Shown: positions 37,348 to 46,243, numbered from the stretch's first letter. The stretch is 64,000 bases of DNA from Kerstersia sp052103615 (GCF_052103615.1 NZ_JBQEKA010000003.1:1-64000); one strand, 5' to 3'. Notes: generated from the letters alone by a model not told the origin. A program made the numbers and translations.

Positions 37348-38220
37348 TCAGACGCTGCGCATGCGCTCGCGGAAACGCGCGGGGGAAACGCCGAAGGTAT
37401 GCCTGAAAGCCAGCGTGAAGGCGCTCTGGCTTTCATAGCCAGCCTGCAGCGCCACTTGCGCGATGGCCTGCCCCTGCAACAAGGCATCCAGCGCCGCCAT
37501 CATGCGTGCCTGCTGGCGCCAGCGCCCGAAACCCAGGCCAGCGCTGTGGCGGAAATGGCGCTGGAACGTTTTGCTGCTCATGGCCAGCGCCCGCGCCCAG
37601 CCGTCCGCATCCTGGCTGTTGGCGGGGTCTGCCAGCACGGCTTCGCAAACGGCGGCCATGCGCGTGTCTTCCGGCCAGGGCAAATGGAACGGCAGTTCGT
37701 GCTGGCCGCGCAGTTCTTCCAGCAAGAGTTCGGCCAGCAACCGGCCCCGCCGCGTGGCGCACACATGCAGCCCCAGCTGGGCCGCCTGGGCGATCAATTC
37801 CCGCAGCAATGCGGACACATGCAGCACGCCATCGCGTTCCGGCAAACCCATGGCGGCATCCGCCGTGACAAAGACGCTGCGTACCTTGACCGCGCCCTGC
37901 ATCAGCAAGCGATGCTCGATCTCCGGCCGCAGCCAGACCGCGGTTGTCGGCGGTACCGTCCAGCGGCCCGTCGCCGCCTGCACCACCATCACGCCCTGCA
38001 CCGCATAGAGCAACTGGCACCGCTCATGCGCATGCCATGGCGTCGCATGCGCGGCCGGGTAATCCATCGCCACGCCGGTCATGAACGCCAGCGGCTGTTC
38101 GCCCCTGCCCAGGCCTGCCTCTATGCAAACCGCCTGCCCCTCACCCTCAGGGCCGGCGCCTGCCTCATCTGGCGTCGCGGCATGGGACAGCGAGGGCTGG
38201 CCCAGATTGTCCTTTTTCAT
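37348..38220 (-). CDS. AraC-family regulator with cupin sensor
   Basis: The 290-residue protein has an N-terminal cupin (ATPWHAHERCQLLYAVQGVMVV, with the metal-site-like WHAH) and a C-terminal AraC HTH pair (WARALAMSSKTFQRHFRHSAGLGFGRWRQQ split over two lines of helix, then VALQAGYESQSAFTLAFRHTFGVSP). The layout is that of NimR/YdeC-type regulators, which usually control an adjacent exporter. Here the flanking genes are feaB (convergent) and leuA (divergent), so its target is unclear. Confidence 0.82.
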   Translation of the reverse strand: MKKDNLGQPSLSHAATPDEAGAGPEGEGQAVCIEAGLGRGEQPLAFMTGVAMDYPAAHATPWHAHERCQLLYAVQGVMVVQAATGRWTVPPTTAVWLRPEIEHRLLMQGAVKVRSVFVTADAAMGLPERDGVLHVSALLRELIAQAAQLGLHVCATRRGRLLAELLLEELRGQHELPFHLPWPEDTRMAAVCEAVLADPANSQDADGWARALAMSSKTFQRHFRHSAGLGFGRWRQQARMMAALDALLQGQAIAQVALQAGYESQSAFTLAFRHTFGVSPARFRERMRSV

Positions 38221-38342
38221 ATATGAATTGTCTTTTTAAATAAAGAAAGACACACATGCCCATCGTACACTTTTCCACACTGACACGCTGCGCCCAAGCG
38301 CCCTGCGGTCAGCCCGCACAACACTGCATCACGAGCTCCCCC

Positions 38343-38444
38343 ATGTCTGGCTTTTTGTCGCTACGTTCCCCGCTGCTAGCCCTGACCCTGCGTCGGGGTC
38401 TGAGCACGTTTGCGTGCGCCCAGACCTGCACTGATTCCCCCTGA
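38343..38444 (+). CDS. leuL: Leucine-rich leader peptide upstream of leuA
   Basis: This 33-codon ORF has seven leucines in its first 20 residues (FLSL, then LLALTL and GL), two of them encoded by the rare codon CTA. It ends about 70 bases before leuA. Its 3' end overlaps alternative hairpins. By analogy with enterobacterial leuL, ribosome stalling at leucine codons when charged tRNA-Leu is scarce would alter folding and raise leuA expression. Translation is not proven and its ribosome binding site is weak. Confidence 0.55.
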   Translation: MSGFLSLRSPLLALTLRRGLSTFACAQTCTDSP

Positions 38445-38488
38445 CCCCGACCACGCCGCAGCTTGCCCAGGCAAGCCAGGGGAATCAG
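38384..38488 (+). promoter_or_regulatory. Candidate transcription attenuator of the first leuA
   Basis: GACCC (38384-38388) can pair with GGGTC (38396-38400). The same strand portion GGTCTG (38397-38402) can instead pair with CAGACC (38421-38426), with an inner GCACG/CGTGC stem. A third element pairs the region 38431-38443 with 38477-38488 (twelve pairs, one bulge) around a small CTTGC/GCAAG hairpin. The first two are mutually exclusive and lie within the leader ORF. No T tract follows the last stem, so control may not be by classical intrinsic termination. Confidence 0.5.
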
Positions 38489-38516
38489 TCACACCAGGAC
38501 ACCGGAGAGACTCCCC

Positions 38517-40196
38517 ATGCTGCAGCAACCCGACACCAAGTATCAGCCCTTCCCGCCCATTGCGCTGGCAGACCGCCAGTGGCCGTCACGCGTCATTACC
38601 CAGGCGCCTGTCTGGCTCTCCACGGATCTGCGCGACGGCAACCAGGCGCTGTTCGAGCCCATGAACCGGCAGCGCAAGCTGCGCCTGTTCCACGAACTCG
38701 TCCGCCTGGGCTTCAAGGAAATCGAGGTCGGCTTCCCCGCGGCCTCGCAGACCGATTTCGACATCGTGCGCAGCTTGATCGACGGCGCGCAGATTCCTGC
38801 CGATGTCACGCCCATGGTCATGACGCAATTGCGCGAAGACCTGATCCGCCGTACCGTGGAGAGCGTGCGCGGCGCGCCCCGCGTGATCGTGCATTTCTAC
38901 AATGCCATTGCGCCGGCCTGGCGCGAACTGGTGTTCGGGCTGAGCGTGCCCGACATCATCACCCTGGTGGAAAAACACATCGCGCTGCTGAAGCAGCTGA
39001 CCGCGCAGCACCCGGAAACCGAATGGGTACTGCAATACTCGCCTGAAACCTTCTGCATGGCCGAACTGGAGGTCTCGCTGGCGGTCTGCAACGCAGCCAT
39101 CGCAGCCTGGGACGCCGGCCCGGCCCGCCCCATGATCATCAACCTGCCCACCACGGTGGAAGTCGCCACCCCCAATGTGTTCGCCGACCAGATCGAATGG
39201 ATGGACCGGCATTTGGACCGGCGCGAGCACATCGTGCTGTCGGTACACCCGCACAATGATCGCGGCACCGGCGTGGCCTGCGCGGAGCAAGCCTTGCTGG
39301 CTGGCGCCCAGCGGGTGGAAGGCTGCCTGTTCGGCAACGGCGAACGCAGCGGCAACGTGGATATCGTCACGCTGGCGCTCAATCTTTATACCCAGGGCGT
39401 CCACCCCGGGCTGGATTTCTCGGATATCGCCGCCGTCGCCCGGGTCGCCGAAGAATGCACCTCGCTGCCCATCCATCCGCGCCACCCCTATGCTGGCGAT
39501 CTCGTGTTCACGGCTTTTTCCGGGTCGCACCAGGATGCCATCGCCAAAGGCTTCGCCGCGCAGCAGCCCGGCAGCCTCTGGCGCGTGCCCTATCTGCCGG
39601 TGGATCCCAAGGATCTGGGCCGCACCTACGACAGCATCGTGCGCGTCAACAGCCAGTCCGGCAAAGGCGGCATTGCCTATCTGCTGGAACGTGACCACGG
39701 CATCGCCATGCCGCGCCGCATGCAGGTGGAATTCAGCGCCATCGTGCAGCGCCATGCCGATACCAGCGAAACGGAAATCAGCAGCGAAGCGATCTGGGAT
39801 CTGTTCCGCCAGACCTATCTCATGCCGTGGCAGCCAGGCCGCTACCGCTACCTGTCGCATCATCTGCAAGAAGGTGGCGCCGGCCAGGAAATCAGCCTGC
39901 AACTGGCCACGCCGGGCGAGGCTGAGCGGCCCATGAATGCCAGCGGCCAGGGCAACGGCCCGATCGCCGCCACCGCAGCCGCGCTGGATGCTGCGCTGCG
40001 CATCGACGCCTACGAGCAGCGCAGCCTGGGGGCCGGCGCGCAGGCGCAATCCATCGCCATCATTGAAATGGCGCATCCCGGCATCACGGGCAGCCGTTTC
40101 GGCGCGGGCATTCATGAAAATATCGCCACCGCCTCCATCATGGCGGCGGTCAGCGCCTACAACCGCATCCTGCAAGGGCTGGCAGCGGCTGGCTAA
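38517..40196 (+). CDS. leuA: 2-isopropylmalate synthase (first copy)
   Basis: LeuA condenses acetyl-CoA with 2-oxoisovalerate, the first step of leucine synthesis. The 559-residue protein belongs to the long LeuA type 2 subfamily. It has the TIM-barrel metal-site DLRDGNQAL near residue 38-46, the SVHPHNDRGTGVA motif and GCLFGNGERSGN, then a C-terminal regulatory domain that binds leucine in the family. The ATG at 38517 has GGAGAG upstream. A paralogue lies at 61526-63226 with extensive similarity. leuB, leuC and leuD are not in the window. Confidence 0.95.
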   Translation: MLQQPDTKYQPFPPIALADRQWPSRVITQAPVWLSTDLRDGNQALFEPMNRQRKLRLFHELVRLGFKEIEVGFPAASQTDFDIVRSLIDGAQIPADVTPMVMTQLREDLIRRTVESVRGAPRVIVHFYNAIAPAWRELVFGLSVPDIITLVEKHIALLKQLTAQHPETEWVLQYSPETFCMAELEVSLAVCNAAIAAWDAGPARPMIINLPTTVEVATPNVFADQIEWMDRHLDRREHIVLSVHPHNDRGTGVACAEQALLAGAQRVEGCLFGNGERSGNVDIVTLALNLYTQGVHPGLDFSDIAAVARVAEECTSLPIHPRHPYAGDLVFTAFSGSHQDAIAKGFAAQQPGSLWRVPYLPVDPKDLGRTYDSIVRVNSQSGKGGIAYLLERDHGIAMPRRMQVEFSAIVQRHADTSETEISSEAIWDLFRQTYLMPWQPGRYRYLSHHLQEGGAGQEISLQLATPGEAERPMNASGQGNGPIAATAAALDAALRIDAYEQRSLGAGAQAQSIAIIEMAHPGITGSRFGAGIHENIATASIMAAVSAYNRILQGLAAAG

Positions 40197-40218
40197 GGCG
40201 CGCCACGCGGCGCCAGCA

Positions 40219-40258
40219 CGCCATGCCCGCGCCTCTATGCAGAGTCATGGGCATGGCG
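40219..40258. terminator. Hairpin between convergent leuA and LysR gene
   Basis: CGCCATGCCC (40219-40228) pairs perfectly with GGGCATGGCG (40249-40258). The 20-base loop contains a nested CTCT/AGAG hairpin. It fills the 63-base space between two convergent genes. There is no T tract. Confidence 0.5.
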
Positions 40259-40259
40259 A

Positions 40260-41189
40260 TTACAGCAGCGTCGTGACAAACTGCCGGAACCGGCTGCCTT
40301 CCGGGCTATCGCGCAGGAAGTTGCGCAATTCGGCCTGGAAGGCCTGCAAAGCCAGGGGCTGATAGCGCTCCACATTGCGGACGGCCGATACCACCTCTTC
40401 CACCCAATGCCCGTTGAGCGTCAAAGGCACCACATCCTTGTGGTGCCACTGGCTGACCGCGCTGGATGACACCACGGCCACCCCCATGCCGGAGCGCGCC
40501 AGCGCCCACAGCGTCTGCGTGCTGGCGCTTTCCGTGATGCGGTTCAGGCGCAGGCCGGCATCCTCGCAAGCCTGGTCAAACATACTGCGCGTCATGAAAC
40601 CGCGCCGCAAGGACAGGATAGGCCCCTCCCCCAGCTGCGTCAGTTCCAGTTCCCTGGCGCCTTCCGCCGCATGCCCGGGCGGCAGCACCGCATACAGGCG
40701 GGCCTTGAACAAATCCAGGCGTTCAAATTTCTGCTCGTGCGGCGCCCAGGCGATAGCGGCATGCACCGTGCCGCTTTCCACATAGTCCAGCAAACGCTCA
40801 TTGGGCCCTTCGACCAGATGGATTTCTATGCCGCTGTGATTGCGGCGCAGCGCCCGCAGCACCGGCGCCAGCAGGGCTTCAATGGTCTGCGGCGTCGCCC
40901 CCAGGCTGAGATAGCCCGCCTCGCCGTTGTGCAGACGCTGAATGCGGTCGGACAGGCCATTGGCCTGTTGCAGCAATTGGCTCATCTTCGGCAGCAAGTC
41001 CTCGCCTTCCGCGGTCAGTGACAAGCGCTTGCCGGCGCGCTCGAACAAACGCACGCCCAGGTCTTCTTCCAGGCCCTGAATCTGCCGCGACAGCGCGGAC
41101 TGACTGATATGCATGGCTGTCGCCGCGCGCGAGACGCTCAAGCGCTCGGCCACGGCAATGAACAACTGCACGGTACGCAAATTCAACAC
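40260..41189 (-). CDS. LysR-family regulator of the tripartite transporter cluster
   Basis: The 309-residue protein starts with GTG and has a canonical LysR HTH (LRTVQLFIAVAERLSVSRAAT, then ISQSALSRQIQGLEEDLG) and an effector domain with GEGPILSLRRGF. It is divergent from the tctC-tctB-tctA-pxpA-dpaL run with 134 bases between them, so it is the probable regulator. A 17-bp palindrome in that gap is a candidate binding site. Confidence 0.9.
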   Translation of the reverse strand: MLNLRTVQLFIAVAERLSVSRAATAMHISQSALSRQIQGLEEDLGVRLFERAGKRLSLTAEGEDLLPKMSQLLQQANGLSDRIQRLHNGEAGYLSLGATPQTIEALLAPVLRALRRNHSGIEIHLVEGPNERLLDYVESGTVHAAIAWAPHEQKFERLDLFKARLYAVLPPGHAAEGARELELTQLGEGPILSLRRGFMTRSMFDQACEDAGLRLNRITESASTQTLWALARSGMGVAVVSSSAVSQWHHKDVVPLTLNGHWVEEVVSAVRNVERYQPLALQAFQAELRNFLRDSPEGSRFRQFVTTLL

Positions 41190-41206
41190 GGCGGCCGCCT
41201 TTTACT

Positions 41207-41223
41207 TATGCACGAATTGCATA
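41207..41223. promoter_or_regulatory. Palindrome TATGCA-N5-TGCATA, putative LysR operator
   Basis: A perfect dyad with 6-bp arms and 5-bp spacer lies 18 bases upstream of the LysR start and about 100 bases upstream of tctC. It has the size and position expected of a LysR recognition site. Confidence 0.5.
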
Positions 41224-41244
41224 AATTAACACGTTGAATTTGCA

Positions 41245-41274
41245 TTGGACTCCCGAATAGCTCCTACCTATAGT
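41245..41274 (+). promoter_or_regulatory. Candidate sigma-70 promoter of the tctC operon
   Basis: TTGGAC at 41245-41250 and TATAGT at 41269-41274 are separated by 18 bases, close to consensus. Transcription would begin about 40 bases before the tctC start and downstream of the palindrome at 41207-41223. Confidence 0.5.
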
Positions 41275-41323
41275 GACCAGGCATGCCGCACACATAACAG
41301 CAGTTTTCCACCCGGAGAGAGAC

Positions 41324-42262
41324 ATGAAAAAAGCCGTGCTTGCATCCTTTGTCACCCTTGCCGTCCTGGTCCATGGCGCCGCGCGCGCCGACTGGCCCGA
41401 GAAACCCATCATTGTCACGGTCGGCTTTGGCGCCGGCGGCACGACGGATATCGTGGCGCGCGCCGTGGCGGACGTGGTCAGCCGCGAAATCGGCCAGCCG
41501 CTGGTCGTCGAAAACAAACCTGGCGCCGGCGGCGCCGTGGCCGCTACCGCCATTTCCCGCCAGAAACCCGATGGCTACAACCTGGTCGCCACGACCTCCA
41601 CCACCATTACCCTGGACCCGCTGATTGCCAAGCTGGGCTACAACGCCGACGATTTTTCCTATGTCGCCGCCATCGGCCAGTTCCCTGAAGCCTATATCGC
41701 CCTGCCCGGCAAAGGCTGGAAAACGATCAAGGACGCCACCGACGCCGCCCGCTCGGCTGGCCAGCTGACCGTCGCTTCCAATACGGCGCTCGACAAAATG
41801 CTGACGCGCTATATCGCCAAGCAGGACGGCGTCAACCTCAAACCCGTGCCGACCCGCAGCGGCGCGGAAGTCGTTACCCAGATCATGGGCGGCCACCTGG
41901 ATCTGGGCTATAGCTCTGGCGCCTACTACCCGCAGGCGGAAAACGGCGATGTCGTGGTGCTGGCGGCTCTGGCTGATGAACGCATCAGCGGCCTGCCGGA
42001 TGTCCCTACCCTCAAGGAACAGGGCTATGACGTTTCCAGCGTCAATCTGGTGATGTTTGTCGCGCCCAAGGGGCTGCCCGCTGACATTCAGGCCAAACTC
42101 ACCGCCGCCTTCGATGCCGCAGGCCGCGACCCGAATGTGCTGGCGCTGCTCAAACGCCGCAGCGTTGATCCGGTCGTGCTGAGCGGCGCGGCGCTGGAGC
42201 AAACCGTGGACGCGCATATTGCCGGTTATCGGCAACTGATAGATGCCACCAGCGGAGACTGA
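41324..42262 (+). CDS. Tripartite tricarboxylate transporter receptor (Bug family)
   Basis: This is a 312-residue periplasmic receptor with a signal peptide (MKKAVLASFVTLAVLVHGAARA). Bug-family landmarks follow: WPEKPIIVTVGFGAGGTTDIVAR, VVENKPGAGG and GHLDLGYSSG. CGGAGAGAGAC precedes the ATG. The receptor delivers a carboxylate-containing ligand to the TctB/TctA membrane proteins encoded next. The ligand is unknown; the downstream enzymes suggest an amino-acid derivative. Confidence 0.92.
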   Translation: MKKAVLASFVTLAVLVHGAARADWPEKPIIVTVGFGAGGTTDIVARAVADVVSREIGQPLVVENKPGAGGAVAATAISRQKPDGYNLVATTSTTITLDPLIAKLGYNADDFSYVAAIGQFPEAYIALPGKGWKTIKDATDAARSAGQLTVASNTALDKMLTRYIAKQDGVNLKPVPTRSGAEVVTQIMGGHLDLGYSSGAYYPQAENGDVVVLAALADERISGLPDVPTLKEQGYDVSSVNLVMFVAPKGLPADIQAKLTAAFDAAGRDPNVLALLKRRSVDPVVLSGAALEQTVDAHIAGYRQLIDATSGD

Positions 42263-42264
42263 GC

Positions 42265-42783
42265 ATGACCAGCGCGCAACACCCCCTTCCACACGACCTT
42301 CCTGACGCCGCCCCGCACGCCACGCCGCCCACGCCAGCGGCGGGCGCCGAGGCTGACGCCCCCCTGGAAACACGCCGCGCGGCGCCCGCCTGGGATATGG
42401 CGGCCCTGGCCGCCATATCCCTCTGGCTGGCCTTCGGCTTCATTCCGGCGCAAATTCCGGCTGCCGATGCGCTGGGACTATCGCCCGCGCTGTTGCCCAA
42501 GGCCGCGGCCTTGGGCATGGCGGTGCTCTGCGCCGCCGGCTTTCTGCTGTCTCTGCGCCGCGATGCGCCGGCGCTGCTGCTGGCCCGCCTGCCCTGGCGG
42601 CCAGTCACCAGCGTCATGGCGCTGTGCGTCGTCGGCGTGCTGATTGTCAGCTACGCCAGCCTGGCGGCCGGAGCGCTGTTCCTGATCCCGACCCTGATGC
42701 GCCTGCTGGGCGAACGCCGCTGGCTCTATTGCCTGCTGCCCGCGCTCTTCATCGCGGCCCTGTTCCACTTTGTCGCAGCCTGA
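42265..42783 (+). CDS. Tripartite tricarboxylate transporter small subunit TctB
   Basis: The 172-residue membrane protein has an Ala/Pro-rich cytoplasmic N-terminus of about 40 residues and four predicted helices, as in TctB. It starts two bases after tctC and ends 15 bases before tctA. Such subunits are poorly conserved, so the call rests on topology and position. Confidence 0.85.
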   Translation: MTSAQHPLPHDLPDAAPHATPPTPAAGAEADAPLETRRAAPAWDMAALAAISLWLAFGFIPAQIPAADALGLSPALLPKAAALGMAVLCAAGFLLSLRRDAPALLLARLPWRPVTSVMALCVVGVLIVSYASLAAGALFLIPTLMRLLGERRWLYCLLPALFIAALFHFVAA

Positions 42784-42798
42784 CGCAAGGAGACCATT

Positions 42799-44277
42799 AT
42801 GGATATGGCACTCAACGGCCTGCTCGACGCCCTCGACCCCTCCGTCATTCTGTTTGTCTTCCTCGGCATCCTGCTGGGCTACGCCGTCGGCGTGCTGCCC
42901 GGCCTGAACCGCCCCGCAGCGCTGGCGGTAGCCGTCCCGCTGAGCTACTACATGTCGCCGCTGGCGGCCGTCGCTTTCCTGATCGGCATCGCCAAGGCCA
43001 GCGGTGCCGGCGGCGCGACCACGGCCATCCTGCTCAATACACCGGGAGAACCCAGTTCCGCCCCGACCTGCCTGGACGGCTACCCGCTGACCAAAGCAGG
43101 CAAAGGCGAAAAAGCCCTGAAAGTCGCGCTGTATGGCTCGGTCATTGGCGATCTCGTCGGCACCCTGCTGCTGATCGCCATTGCCTTGCCGCTGGCCCGC
43201 TTTGCGCTGCGCGTCGGCCCGGTTGAAATGACCGCCATTATGTTCCTGGCGCTGACCTTCATCGCTGCGCTGGCCGGTACCTCGGCCATCCGCGGATTGA
43301 TCGCCGGTCTCTTCGGCATTCTGCTCGCCTGCGTCGGCATGGATGCGGAAACCGCCATGCCGCGCATGACCTTCGATCACGTCGAACTGATGGACGGCAT
43401 TCCCCTGCTGGCCGTCACGGTAGGCATGCTCGCCATGACGGAAATGTTCATTCAGGCCGAACGCCTGCTGCTCCATGGCGAAGAGCGCAGCGAATTCACC
43501 GAACAGCCCAGCAAACGCGACCGGGGGCTCAGCTGGCCGGAATTCCGCCGCGTGCTGCCCACCATCGTGCAATCCAGCGGTGTCGGGATTGTCGTCGGCA
43601 TCATTCCCGGCCTCGGCCCTACCGTCGCCTCCTTCCTGGCCTATGGCCTGGCCAAGCGCACGGCCAAGCCTGGCGACTGCTTCGGCAAAGGGGAAATCAA
43701 GGGCGTGGCAGCGGCCGAAACCGCCGATAACGTCGTCACGCCAGCCAGCCTGATTCCGCTATTTGCCCTGGGGATTCCCGGCAGCGTCTCGGCCGCGGTG
43801 CTGATTGCGGCCTTCATGATTCACGGCGTCGTGCCCGGTCCGCGCATGTTCGAAGAACACGGCCAGCTCATCTACGGCATCTATGGCGCCATGCTGGTCG
43901 CCAGCCTGCTCATGCTGCTGGTGGGCCGCCTGGGGCTGGTCGGCTTCGCCCAGCTCACCCGGGTGCCGGTACGCATCATCATCCCCATCGTCATCATGCT
44001 TTGCATGCTCGGCTCCTATCTGGAAACACGCTCCATGTTCTCGGTGCAGCTGATGTTCGGCTGCGGCGTGCTGGGCTACCTGATGCACCGCTTTGATTTC
44101 TCGCGCATCACTTTCCTGATCGGCTTTGTCGTGGGGCCGCTGTTCGAACTGTCACTGCGCCAGAGCCTGATCATCACCAATGGCAACCCCCAGGCGCTGC
44201 TGCAGCACCCGGTGGCGCTGGGCATTGTCGTGATCTCCCTGGCGGCCCTGGTTTCCTTCTTGCGCAAGCCTTCCTGA
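42799..44277 (+). CDS. Tripartite tricarboxylate transporter large subunit TctA
   Basis: The 492-residue protein has about twelve helices and the TctA signatures GVLPGLNRPAALAVAVPLSYYM near the N-terminus, SGAGGATTAILLNTPGEPSSA at about 65-85, and a second related motif GIIPGLGPTVASFLAYGLAKR in the second half. It forms the transport channel driven by an ion gradient. AAGGAGA precedes the ATG. Confidence 0.94.
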   Translation: MDMALNGLLDALDPSVILFVFLGILLGYAVGVLPGLNRPAALAVAVPLSYYMSPLAAVAFLIGIAKASGAGGATTAILLNTPGEPSSAPTCLDGYPLTKAGKGEKALKVALYGSVIGDLVGTLLLIAIALPLARFALRVGPVEMTAIMFLALTFIAALAGTSAIRGLIAGLFGILLACVGMDAETAMPRMTFDHVELMDGIPLLAVTVGMLAMTEMFIQAERLLLHGEERSEFTEQPSKRDRGLSWPEFRRVLPTIVQSSGVGIVVGIIPGLGPTVASFLAYGLAKRTAKPGDCFGKGEIKGVAAAETADNVVTPASLIPLFALGIPGSVSAAVLIAAFMIHGVVPGPRMFEEHGQLIYGIYGAMLVASLLMLLVGRLGLVGFAQLTRVPVRIIIPIVIMLCMLGSYLETRSMFSVQLMFGCGVLGYLMHRFDFSRITFLIGFVVGPLFELSLRQSLIITNGNPQALLQHPVALGIVVISLAALVSFLRKPS

Positions 44278-44301
44278 ACCCACTCATCAAGAGAGTCTTC
44301 T

Positions 44302-45069
44302 ATGAAAATCAATCTGAACGCCGATATCGGCGAAAGCTACGGCAAATACACCATCGGCGCCGACCCCGAACTGATGCGCCTGATCGGCTCGGCCAATGTG
44401 GCCTGCGGCATGCATGCCGGAGACCCGTCCATCATGGTGCGCACCATAGGCCTGGCCCAGGAAAACGGCGTGTCCGTCGGCGCCCACCCCGGCTTCAATG
44501 ATCTCTGGGGTTTCGGCCGCCGCCAGATCCGCATGAACCCCAAGGACCTGGAATATCTCGTGACTTACCAGATCGGCGCCCTGCAGGCCCTGGCGCGGGC
44601 GCAGAACGTCAAAGTTACCCACGTGAAACCGCACGGCGCCCTGAACAATATGGCGCACGATATCGAGGACTACGCCATGGCCATTGGCCGGGGCATCAAG
44701 GCCGCCGATCCCGATCTGATCTATGTGGCCAATACCGGCTCACAGATGACGCAGGCCGCTGCCCGCCTGGGCCTGCGGGTGGCCCATGAATCCTATGTGG
44801 ACCGGCGCTATGACGACAACGGCAAAATGCTGTCGCGCGAACTGGAAAACTCCGTCATCAAGGATCCTGACGAAGCCGTCGCCCATGTCATGCGCATTCT
44901 GGAAGAGCGCGCGATTTTCTCGGTCTCGGGCAAGCGCATTCCCTGCGACGTCCACACCTTTTGCATCCATGGCGACGAACCCTCGGCCGTGCCCGTCGCC
45001 CGCGCCGTGCGCCAGGCGCTGGACGCCGCGAATATCCGCGTGGTCTCCCTGCCGGAGCTGATCCAATGA
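44302..45069 (+). CDS. pxpA: LamB/YcsF family protein, 5-oxoprolinase subunit A-like
   Basis: The 255-residue protein has the family motifs NLNADIGESYG at the start, NVACGMHAGDPSIM, GAHPGFND, HVKPHGALNN and FCIHGDEPSAV at the end. PxpA works with PxpB and PxpC to cleave 5-oxoproline using ATP. Neither partner is present here; the gene is instead coupled to diaminopropionate ammonia-lyase by an ATGA overlap and preceded by an uptake system. It may therefore act on another lactam or carboxylated compound. AAGAGAG lies ahead of the ATG. Confidence 0.88.
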   Translation: MKINLNADIGESYGKYTIGADPELMRLIGSANVACGMHAGDPSIMVRTIGLAQENGVSVGAHPGFNDLWGFGRRQIRMNPKDLEYLVTYQIGALQALARAQNVKVTHVKPHGALNNMAHDIEDYAMAIGRGIKAADPDLIYVANTGSQMTQAAARLGLRVAHESYVDRRYDDNGKMLSRELENSVIKDPDEAVAHVMRILEERAIFSVSGKRIPCDVHTFCIHGDEPSAVPVARAVRQALDAANIRVVSLPELIQ

Positions 45070-46205
45070 GCCAGCACGCCTTCCAGCAACAGCTGCACAT
45101 AGACGCCATCTGGCGCCAGAGCCGGGACGAGGCGGCGTTCCAGGCCGCCATCACCCGCACCGTGCCCGCCGAGCTGTGCCGGCAGGCGCAAGCCGACATC
45201 ACCCGGTGGGAGCAATATCAGGCCACGCCGCTGCAGTCCCTGCCTGCCATGGCGGCCGCGGCCGGGCTTGCCGCCATCCATTGCAAGGACGAAGGCCCGC
45301 GCTTCGGACTGGGCAGCTTCAAGGCTCTGGGCGGCGCCTACGCCGTCGCGCTGGCGGCCGCCCAGCAGCCTGGCGGTATGACCGTGGCTTGCGCCACCGA
45401 AGGCAACCATGGCCGCTCTGTGGCATGGGGCGCGCAGCGTGCCGGCATAGACTGCGTGATTTTCTTGCACGAGGGCGTCAGCCCTGCCCGCGAAGCCGCC
45501 ATTGCCCAATACGGCGCGCGCATCATGCGGGTGCCCGGCAGCTACGATGACGCCGTGCGCGCCTGCGCCCAGGTCTCCACGCAACAAGGCTGGCAAATCA
45601 TCTCGGATACCACTTGGGAAGGCTATGAGGACATCCCGAAATGGGTGATGGCCGGCTATAGCGTCCTGGCGCAGGAGCTGCAAACGCAACTGCCACAAGC
45701 CCCCACCCACGTCTTTCTGCAAGGCGGCGTGGGCGGCATGGCCGCCGCGCTGATGTGCAGCCTGGAACGCACCTGGCCCGATGCCGCGATGCGCTACATC
45801 GTGGTCGAGCCGCGCAGCGCCGCCTGCCTCATGGCCAGCGCCCGCGCTGGCGGCCAATTCCGCAGCACGCCCGGCCCGTTCGATACCATCTCCGCCGGGC
45901 TGGCCTGCGGCGACCCCTCGCGCGCCGTGCTGTCGCTGATTTACGAGGGCAGTCAGATGATGCTGGCGGTGGACGACACGGCAATCAAGCACGCCGTGCG
46001 CGTCTTCGCCCGCCCGGCAGGCCAGGATCCGACCATTGTGTCCGGGGCCTCAGGCGCGGCCGGCCTGGCCGGACTGCACAGCGTGCTGGCCGTCCCGGCG
46101 CTGCGCCAGGCCCTGGCGCTGGATGCGTCCAGCCGGGTGCTGCTCATCAATACGGAAAATGACACGGACCCGCAGGCCTACCGCGACATTCTGCAAGAAG
46201 CCTGA
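45066..46205 (+). CDS. dpaL: Diaminopropionate ammonia-lyase
   Basis: This PLP enzyme of fold type II splits 2,3-diaminopropionate into pyruvate and two ammonia. The 379-residue protein has the Schiff-base lysine K86 in GLGSFKALGGAY, the CATEGNHGRSVAW motif and the QGGVGGMAAAL phosphate-binding loop, all typical of the YgeX/DpaL family. The start at 45066 overlaps the pxpA stop. It is the last gene of the transporter-linked operon. Threonine dehydratase-like activity on serine derivatives is an alternative. Confidence 0.88.
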   Translation: MSQHAFQQQLHIDAIWRQSRDEAAFQAAITRTVPAELCRQAQADITRWEQYQATPLQSLPAMAAAAGLAAIHCKDEGPRFGLGSFKALGGAYAVALAAAQQPGGMTVACATEGNHGRSVAWGAQRAGIDCVIFLHEGVSPAREAAIAQYGARIMRVPGSYDDAVRACAQVSTQQGWQIISDTTWEGYEDIPKWVMAGYSVLAQELQTQLPQAPTHVFLQGGVGGMAAALMCSLERTWPDAAMRYIVVEPRSAACLMASARAGGQFRSTPGPFDTISAGLACGDPSRAVLSLIYEGSQMMLAVDDTAIKHAVRVFARPAGQDPTIVSGASGAAGLAGLHSVLAVPALRQALALDASSRVLLINTENDTDPQAYRDILQEA

Positions 46206-46243
46206 CGCGCCGCCGTGCTGCCTGCCCTGCGCCCGGCGCTGCC

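Noticed and set aside
38586..40175. A 529-codon open frame on the minus strand
   Set aside because: It is antisense to leuA, whose motifs are unambiguous, and its composition is typical of a shadow frame.
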